DNA of 64,000 nucleotides from Bacteroidaceae bacterium (GTDB lineage Bacteria; Bacteroidota; Bacteroidia; Bacteroidales; Bacteroidaceae): NCBI GenBank assembly GCA_017448825.1, contig JAFSKR010000014.1, positions 1 to 64,000 of the forward strand, read 5' to 3'. Shown piece by piece: positions 56,687 to 64,000 of this stretch (position 1 is its first letter; each line of letters starts with the position of its first letter). The notes under the pieces were generated by a model. It saw only the letters and a program-made list of their open reading frames with translations, ran no database searches and was not told where the DNA came from. The position numbers and the translations under genes were made by a program.

Positions 56687-58360
56687 TCAGAGGCGTTCAT
56701 CCCTACGGGCGAGGGCTTTGCCGTAGGCCTCATAGTAGTAGGCGATGAAGTGCTTCCAAAGTGCCTTCTCCGCCACACGTTCAGCGTTCTTGCGGGCAGC
56801 ATTGACTTGTCGCTTGTCGAACTGCGAGAACTTAAGGATGGTATCACGGATCGTGTCGCTCACCTCGTCAAAGTTGTAGTCAGAACGGTGGACGGTCTGC
56901 ACGCCGTCTTCAATCTCGCTCGTCCCGCCCTTGAGCGAGTTGGCCCAAAGGCCAAACCCTGCGAGGTCGGTTGTGATGCAAGGCACATGAAAAGCGACGG
57001 ACTCGGTAGGCGTGTAGCCCCACGGTTCGTAATAGGATGGAAAGACCGTAAGGTCGTTGCCAATAAGGAGGTCGTAGTAGTGCATATTGAAGATGTCATC
57101 AGTGCCGTCAAGATAGCATGGCACAAAGATGACCTTGACCTTGTCAGCGGGGCGATTGTGCATATCAAGCCAATCCATCTGCCCCAAGACTTTGTCGCTG
57201 TCCTGCTCATGGAGGTCATGGGTGATGCGTGGGTCGCCAATGGGACCTACCTCCAAGGGGGTGTAAGATTTCTTGGAGAGTGCCGCCTTGAGGTCAGCAC
57301 GAGCCTCTTTCATCCATGCCGGCACCATGACGAATGCCAGCACGTCTTTCTCCAAGCGGCTGTCCCAACGCAGACGGTTGAGTGCATCGATATAGACGTT
57401 GATGCCTTTGTTCTGATATTCGTAACGACCACCTGTGCTGACGATGAGGGTGTCGTCGCCAAGGTCTGTGCCCATGAGGGTATTGGCCACCTTCAGGAGG
57501 CGTGCTCGAGCGGCCTTGCGAGCCTCATTGAAATGGGCGGCAGGAGAAGGGACGAAGTCATTCTCAAAGCCGTTCATCAGGATTTCGTCAACGGGCTTGT
57601 CAAGCAATTCCGCACATTCCTTGCCCGTGATTTCGCTGACAGTGGTAAAGCAATCGACATTCCATGCGGCTTGCTTCTCCACGGAATGCTTGGCCTCGAC
57701 GTTGAGTTCAGAGGCCATCTGGTCACCATTGTAGGCAGACAGATAGTCGTAGAGGGGCTTGTTGTTACCAGCAATGGAACGTCCGATAGTGGTGGCATGG
57801 GTGGTGAAGATGGTGGCCACTTCGGGCACATTAGCCTTCACGTAGAGAGCTGCAAGGCAGGTTTGCCACTCATGAGCCTGAAAGATGACGTTATCGTCTT
57901 TTGTCAATCCGAAGAACTTGTAATAACTCTCCACCACCTTACCAGCGGCCCACGAAAACATGAGGCTCTCGTCGTAGTCACCGTAAGCATGGAGGGAATT
58001 GACCTGAAAATTCTCCCAAGCCCATGCAAATATCTCGTTACGTTGCACAAAGAATGGTTTGAAATCGACCAAAATGGCTATAGGCTCGCCTGGCACTTGC
58101 CAACGGCCGATGCGGAAAGACACACCATCATACTGCAAGGCACTCTTGCGCCACTTGGCAAGCAGAGTCTTACTCTCCTTGAAGAGCGGATTTTTCTTGC
58201 CTTCCCAGAAGTCGGGACCGATGAAAAAGATTTTATCTGCCAGTTTTTCTTGCAGGGTCTTCGCACGTGTGGATAATACGGTGTATATACCACCCACCTT
58301 GTTGCAAACCTCCCAGCTTGACTCAAAAATGTAGTGTGGTTCCTGTACCTTTTTAGCCAT
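56687..58360 (-). CDS. glycogen synthase, GT3 family (eukaryotic type)
   Basis: Extends alpha-1,4-glucan from UDP-glucose. 557 residues from the ATG at 58360 (MAKKVQEPHY). The N-terminal FESSWEVCNKVGGIYTVLSTRA is the donor-binding signature of GT3 enzymes, found in animals and fungi and in some Bacteroidota, and differs from the usual bacterial GT5 GlgA. The C-terminal half has PSYYEPWGYTPTESVAFHVPCITTDLAGFG, with the acceptor/donor glutamate. Phosphorylase and TPR genes follow. Confidence 0.9.
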   Translation of the reverse strand: MAKKVQEPHYIFESSWEVCNKVGGIYTVLSTRAKTLQEKLADKIFFIGPDFWEGKKNPLFKESKTLLAKWRKSALQYDGVSFRIGRWQVPGEPIAILVDFKPFFVQRNEIFAWAWENFQVNSLHAYGDYDESLMFSWAAGKVVESYYKFFGLTKDDNVIFQAHEWQTCLAALYVKANVPEVATIFTTHATTIGRSIAGNNKPLYDYLSAYNGDQMASELNVEAKHSVEKQAAWNVDCFTTVSEITGKECAELLDKPVDEILMNGFENDFVPSPAAHFNEARKAARARLLKVANTLMGTDLGDDTLIVSTGGRYEYQNKGINVYIDALNRLRWDSRLEKDVLAFVMVPAWMKEARADLKAALSKKSYTPLEVGPIGDPRITHDLHEQDSDKVLGQMDWLDMHNRPADKVKVIFVPCYLDGTDDIFNMHYYDLLIGNDLTVFPSYYEPWGYTPTESVAFHVPCITTDLAGFGLWANSLKGGTSEIEDGVQTVHRSDYNFDEVSDTIRDTILKFSQFDKRQVNAARKNAERVAEKALWKHFIAYYYEAYGKALARRDERL

Positions 58361-58401
58361 AAATGTCAATCAAAGAATAACTTACCTTAAAAATTCGGCT
58401 G

Positions 58402-58409
58402 CAAAGGTA
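58402..58409 (-). promoter_or_regulatory. -7 box of the glycogen synthase gene
   Basis: TACCTTTG on the minus strand, 42 bp before the ATG at 58360. Confidence 0.5.
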
Positions 58410-58496
58410 CTGATTTTTTTTGATTTTAGAAAGTTTTAGAATAAAAAACACCTTTTGAGGGGCATAAAAACCATTATCATTCCATTTTGGCAGGAG

Positions 58497-58529
58497 GAGG
58501 TTGCAATGCAAGTCGTGCAATGCAACCTC
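58497..58529. terminator. 14-bp hairpin after ligA
   Basis: GAGGTTGCAATGCA and TGCAATGCAACCTC pair with one mismatch around a 5-base loop. There is no U-run on either side, so it may act in mRNA stability rather than termination. Confidence 0.4.
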
Positions 58530-58569
58530 AGCTGACATGGAGTAATGGTGAATCGAAGCATTCCGTTCC

Positions 58570-60709
<2,140 letters not shown>

Positions 60710-60898
60710 TTTTTGTGACTTCCCCAACTTTCTCTCTCCTCAATGACGGTGCTTTTAATACACTCGTCATCGCAATTACGTTGTACCCTTTATCATAACT
60801 ATGCTATACCCTTCATCGAAATTACGTCAAAAGGCATAGCGGTTCTGCCCATGATAGTGCTTAGTGGCTGAAAGACAATAGTGAAAATTGGATTGTAA

Positions 60899-62065
60899 CT
60901 ATTCAGCATGTTTAATGTCTTCCGTATAAAAATTGATGTTAGATACGCACTTCAAAAACTTTAGTTGAAGAAGATCCTCTATCCTGATGCCGCAACTTTT
61001 GATGTTATGGTTTATGATTTGCTTCCATGACTCGAACAAATCCACATTAGGTCGGAAGTAGTTGGAATAATAGCGAATGTCCTCATACGGATATGAGTGG
61101 CTCTTGAATATATTGCGGATGGTGTCCAATTGTATGAGGAGATTGCAAATCACCTTGGGCTTGTTTGCCCATCTCAAAGTACCATCTACATAGATGTCTC
61201 CTCTACCTCCAGCGGAAAATTTATCACGAAGACTTGAACTGATGATGGAATAGCGCGAGCACAGCCATAAGGCAAGATTTTGAAATTTAGTGGTTTCGTT
61301 GCCCAATATTTCTGGGAAGAGAATGAATGCACACGCTTTCAGCCACTCCTGCGTAGGACGGTCAATGATGTCCCACATGCGAATACTTCCTGATTGTTGT
61401 AATGCAGGGAATGGTTCTGAACTTAAATTGGAATCTGATCCAATCCACCAAGGCATTTCCCCCTTTTTGCCACTAGTTCTGAATTTTTCGCGATAGTAAT
61501 CTCTTACTATTTCTATCTGATTGCTTGACTCTCTGAACGTGTCATAATTGACCTGCATCTTACCAAAGATGGTTTGACTGCTATTTTTCAAATCCATATT
61601 GATGAGATAGCGGGGGCTATGAGTGACAGCGATGTCGTAAAGGCACTCCTCGTATGGTTTGCAACGGAAATCTATGTCGGGGAAGGATAAACGTCCAAAG
61701 AGTAGATAGACCTTTTTGACTTGCTCTTCTCTCAAACTTTCCACGATGCTGCTGCCTGTCGAAACCCATGAGTGCTCTTTCGTTGATTTCACCTCCACGC
61801 CAAACCTATTCCCAAACAGGATGTCAGGAAAATGCTGTTTCAGAGTTGGACGGATGTCATTAGGGCTGATGTCAAAAGTCGATGCATAGGAACGCATCTT
61901 GTCAAGGACAACACCTTCCAACTTTTCACCATTCTGTTTGCCATAATATTCGGCATTTTGCCGTGCATCCTTTTTCAAAGCATCAGTCGTAACCTGCATG
62001 AAGCGCGCGAAACGCTCTTCTTCCTTTTTCTTGAGGTCAATTGCTATGTATTTGCTTTCGTCCAT
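60899..62065 (-). CDS. type II restriction endonuclease (PD-(D/E)XK type)
   Basis: 388 residues. The likely active site is D81 in FPDILFGNRFG with E91 and K93 in FGVEVKST, the PD-(D/E)XK pattern. The rest has no family I know. The gene starts one base after the stop of a cytosine-5 methyltransferase, which is the main ground for the call: the enzyme would cut the site that the methyltransferase protects. The recognition sequence cannot be told. It is followed by a terminator at 60677-60709. Confidence 0.8.
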   Translation of the reverse strand: MDESKYIAIDLKKKEEERFARFMQVTTDALKKDARQNAEYYGKQNGEKLEGVVLDKMRSYASTFDISPNDIRPTLKQHFPDILFGNRFGVEVKSTKEHSWVSTGSSIVESLREEQVKKVYLLFGRLSFPDIDFRCKPYEECLYDIAVTHSPRYLINMDLKNSSQTIFGKMQVNYDTFRESSNQIEIVRDYYREKFRTSGKKGEMPWWIGSDSNLSSEPFPALQQSGSIRMWDIIDRPTQEWLKACAFILFPEILGNETTKFQNLALWLCSRYSIISSSLRDKFSAGGRGDIYVDGTLRWANKPKVICNLLIQLDTIRNIFKSHSYPYEDIRYYSNYFRPNVDLFESWKQIINHNIKSCGIRIEDLLQLKFLKCVSNINFYTEDIKHAE

Positions 62066-62066
62066 T

Positions 62067-63416
62067 TTACTCCGAAAAATACAGAGGTAACACTTCTTCT
62101 AATCTTTTTGCTATATGATATGCCAATACAGGAGGCACAGCGTTGCCGATGACTTTATATGCGGCAGAAGAACTCAACAGGAACCCACGTCCATTGTTGT
62201 TTTTCATGACAAAGCGATAATCGGGTGGGAATGTCTGAATCAGTGCGCATTCACGTGGCGTAAGTCGACGTTCTTTCAGACCTCTTAATAATTCTTCAGC
62301 ATGTGTTCCTCCATGCTCGGCAGATAAGCGACGGAACTCTATGTTCCCATGATGTTCTGATCGTATTGTTGGAGCGATGGCTTGTAGTTTTATTTCTGTT
62401 TGTCCTTGGCTCCCATTGCTGAGGTATTTTGCCTTTGAGTAGTTTTTTTGTGCCAGGTCATAAGCATCATCCGGTTCAGGCAAACCCGCAAGAATGTCGC
62501 TTGTCGTCACCATCGGCAGCAGATGTTCTGCTTCTATGGTGCACCGATGGGTCGGTTGGGGATACGGGTTATATTCATCTGGTACAAATTCCTGTGTCAA
62601 TGCCTGATAAGCCTCCGGTTTTAACCCTTCGATGCGGATTCCGATGAAGATGACACGCTCTCTGGATTCAGGAACACCAAAGTTGCCAGCATGAAGCACT
62701 TGTGGATTGAGAACAATGTAGCCATTACCACTTGCCGATGCAAAATCATGCTGAATAACATCTTTCACATCACCAAGACTGACCAAGCCCTTCACGTTCT
62801 CTGCTATGAAAATCTTTGGGCGTGTGATGTCTATCACCTGCTTCATCCAGTAATAGAGTTTTCCCCTGCTTTCCTCTGTCGGTACATCCTCTGTACGCAT
62901 ATGCCCTTCGTGGTCTTTCTGCGAGTTAAAGCCCTTTCGCTTGCCTGCCACGCTGAAATCCTGACAAGGAAATCCTCCCGTCACCACATCTATCTGAGCA
63001 GGGAAAATGTCTGCCCCCTGTTGGTGCATCTTCACCAAATCAACAATGCTCATGAGTCTGAACGTCTCAGGGGAATGTCCGTACCTGCTCATGAAAGTTG
63101 TCCAACCCACTTTTGCCTCGGGTAGAATGTCGTTGGCAAACACCGTGGTGTAGCGGTTTTTGCGGAGGAACACCCATTTGTCGTCTATAACATGGTCAAT
63201 TGATGGACTGTCGACGGAAAAACTTCTGCGAGGAGCAATGAATCCACCCTCAAATCCGATGTCCATTCCTCCACAGCCCGAGAAAAGCGACAACAAACGA
63301 AGCCTGTCCACAGGCGTTTCCTCCTCAGGAAAGCGAATCGGGATTTGGGACTCTTGGACAAGTCCATCTTCTGTTTCCGACGCTATCTGGGCAAAATAAT
63401 CCGAAATGTGTGACAT
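62067..63416 (-). CDS. DNA cytosine-5 methyltransferase
   Basis: 449 residues. Motif I LSLFSGCGGMDIGFEGG (43-58), motif IV GGFPCQDFSVAGKRKG with catalytic C151, motif VI ENV (206-208), motif VIII ESRERVIFIGI, and motifs IX/X with GNAVPPVLAYHIAKRLEE at the end. All are intact, so it is probably active. The variable target-recognition region lies at about 290-400. It forms an operon with the restriction enzyme gene and is preceded by ncRNA-2. Confidence 0.95.
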   Translation of the reverse strand: MSHISDYFAQIASETEDGLVQESQIPIRFPEEETPVDRLRLLSLFSGCGGMDIGFEGGFIAPRRSFSVDSPSIDHVIDDKWVFLRKNRYTTVFANDILPEAKVGWTTFMSRYGHSPETFRLMSIVDLVKMHQQGADIFPAQIDVVTGGFPCQDFSVAGKRKGFNSQKDHEGHMRTEDVPTEESRGKLYYWMKQVIDITRPKIFIAENVKGLVSLGDVKDVIQHDFASASGNGYIVLNPQVLHAGNFGVPESRERVIFIGIRIEGLKPEAYQALTQEFVPDEYNPYPQPTHRCTIEAEHLLPMVTTSDILAGLPEPDDAYDLAQKNYSKAKYLSNGSQGQTEIKLQAIAPTIRSEHHGNIEFRRLSAEHGGTHAEELLRGLKERRLTPRECALIQTFPPDYRFVMKNNNGRGFLLSSSAAYKVIGNAVPPVLAYHIAKRLEEVLPLYFSE

Positions 63417-63475
63417 GATAAGATGATGCAGTTATGATTATTGTGCATTAACCTATCATTCAGGGCTCTCCACAT

Positions 63476-63790
63476 AAAAAGGCGTGAGCCTTCTTATGCG
63501 TTCACCGAGGCAGCCTAGGAGAGTAGCCTCTATCCATACTTAAGAATGATTGCTCACGCCGCTAATGCGACACGAGCATCAACTATCCAAGTATGGATAT
63601 AAGGCAACTCCCACACGGGGATGCCAACTATCATTTTGAGTCGTTTATTACACTGATGAAGTTTCCTAGGCTTTTCAGGTGAACGCAAAACAATAGTCAA
63701 TGCTTTGTTATTATATAAATTCATACCACCACCCTGCTCTCAGGGATTCTTGCCTTTCAGCAAGCATCGTTTACGACGGTTCAGCGGTAC
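63476..63790 (-). ncRNA. structured RNA candidate ncRNA-2 (pseudoknotted)
   Basis: About 315 nt between a promoter (63798-63829) and an AAGGC/GCCTT hairpin with five T. Plus-strand pairs: GGCGTGAGC (63481) with GCTCACGCC (63552) close a terminal hairpin. Its loop contains GCGTTCACC (63498), AGCCTAGGA (63512) and TATCCATACTT (63531), which pair with GGTGAACGC (63678), TCCTAGGCT (63664) and AAGTATGGATA (63589). Every arm is perfect. The 5' part adds CTTGC/GCAAG and CCCTG/CAGGG hairpins. The layout equals that of ncRNA-1 though most paired bases differ. Confidence 0.65.
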
Positions 63791-63797
63791 TTGATTG

Positions 63798-63829
63798 CAA
63801 AGGTACAACAAAAAAAACACTTATCCAAA
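63798..63829 (-). promoter_or_regulatory. promoter of ncRNA-2
   Basis: On the minus strand TTTG (63829-63826), 20 bp, TACCTTTG (63805-63798). As at ligA, the upstream box lies within a terminator stem. The restriction-modification genes may depend on read-through from here, as no other promoter was seen. Confidence 0.7.
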
Positions 63830-63843
63830 ATTTTGGACAAGTG
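63809..63843 (-). terminator. terminator of the gene at the right edge
   Basis: CACTTATCCAAAA (63818-63830) pairs with TTTTGGACAAGTG (63831-63843) with one mismatch, followed leftward by eight T. Confidence 0.75.
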
Positions 63844-63884
63844 TTTTTGACAAATAAAGGAAAAATTGTGTTGTGTTTGTTTTC

Positions 63885-64000
63885 TCAGATGAGGGGCATG
63901 CCGGCTGCGGCACATTCCTTGCGCATTTCCTCGGGCCAGATGGAGGCTTGGATTTCGCCGACGTGGGCTTTGTGAAGAAGCACCATGCAGAGGCGGCTCT
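63885..64000 (-). CDS. 3' end of an unidentified gene (partial)
   Basis: The last 38 codons of a leftward gene that enters from the right edge: [18 protein letters not shown] followed by [19 protein letters not shown] and a stop at 63887-63885. Base composition and codon use fit the neighbouring core genes. The fragment is too short to name. Confidence 0.6.
   Translation of the reverse strand, partial: SRLCMVLLHKAHVGEIQASIWPEEMRKECAAAGMPLI

Noticed and set aside
56561-58276. 571-codon open frame antisense to the glycogen synthase gene
   Set aside because: No family similarity, and it covers a complete GT3 enzyme on the minus strand.

Overview
The window reads as a chromosome segment of a member of the Bacteroidota, most likely Prevotellaceae (Prevotella/Segatella-like). 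This rests on four things: repeated promoters of the Bacteroidetes type (TTTG, 19-20 bp, TAnnTTTG); starts that mostly lack a Shine-Dalgarno sequence; Bacteroidales family proteins (DUF4199, DUF5687, BspA-type repeats, GT3 glycogen synthase, Na+-pumping methylmalonyl-CoA decarboxylase); and small tail motifs of the YDLQGRK type. No rRNA and no CRISPR array was seen; one tRNA (Thr, CGT) is present.

Layout. 1-0.7 kb: a G-rich gene-poor edge with a leftward promoter. 0.7-7.2 kb (+): MATE exporter, truA, DMT permease, then an ECF sigma/anti-sigma/secreted protein operon. 7.2-13.3 kb (-): a large Cas4/Dna2-like nuclease-helicase coupled to pyrD-pyrK, then a membrane-anchored DNA/RNA endonuclease. 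13.4-24.4 kb (+): tRNA-Thr, ruvC, DUF4199, glycosyltransferase, DUF6452-like lipoprotein, DUF6048-like protein, ApbE, Crp regulator, M3 peptidase, lipoprotein, dCMP deaminase, S41 protease, 5-formyl-THF cyclo-ligase. 24.4-36.3 kb: repeat-rich gap, DUF1573 protein, pyrG, yidC, an S9 peptidase with an MFS and a POT transporter (peptide use), then a small tail-motif protein and a beta-helix carbohydrate-binding-type protein.

36.3-42.0 kb is the accessory island. It holds a MITE-like element, a palindromic repeat cluster, a dead retropepsin-like gene, a structured RNA candidate (ncRNA-1), a small protein, and a BspA-type gene split by a complete IS1595-family transposon. The transposon carries a RhuM-family passenger gene and has matching inverted ends and an 8-bp target duplication; removing it restores the host reading frame exactly.

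42.0-58.4 kb (-): Na+-translocating methylmalonyl-CoA decarboxylase with epimerase (succinate to propionate), an ABC transporter, a LolA-like protein, ftsK, a TPR protein, alpha-glucan phosphorylase and GT3 glycogen synthase (glycogen turnover). 58.6-63.8 kb (-): ligA, a type II restriction-modification pair, and a second structured RNA (ncRNA-2) just upstream of the methyltransferase. The window ends in the 3' end of an unidentified leftward gene.

The most interesting signals are (1) two RNAs about 26 kb apart that share one architecture: own promoter, upstream strands pairing with the loop of a terminal CTCACG/CGTGAG hairpin (a pseudoknot), and a U-run; (2) the RhuM-carrying IS1595-type transposon and its precise target; (3) a dispersed palindromic repeat lying in frame inside truA, the helicase gene and ftsK. 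All pairings and junctions were read by eye. No database or folding program was run.
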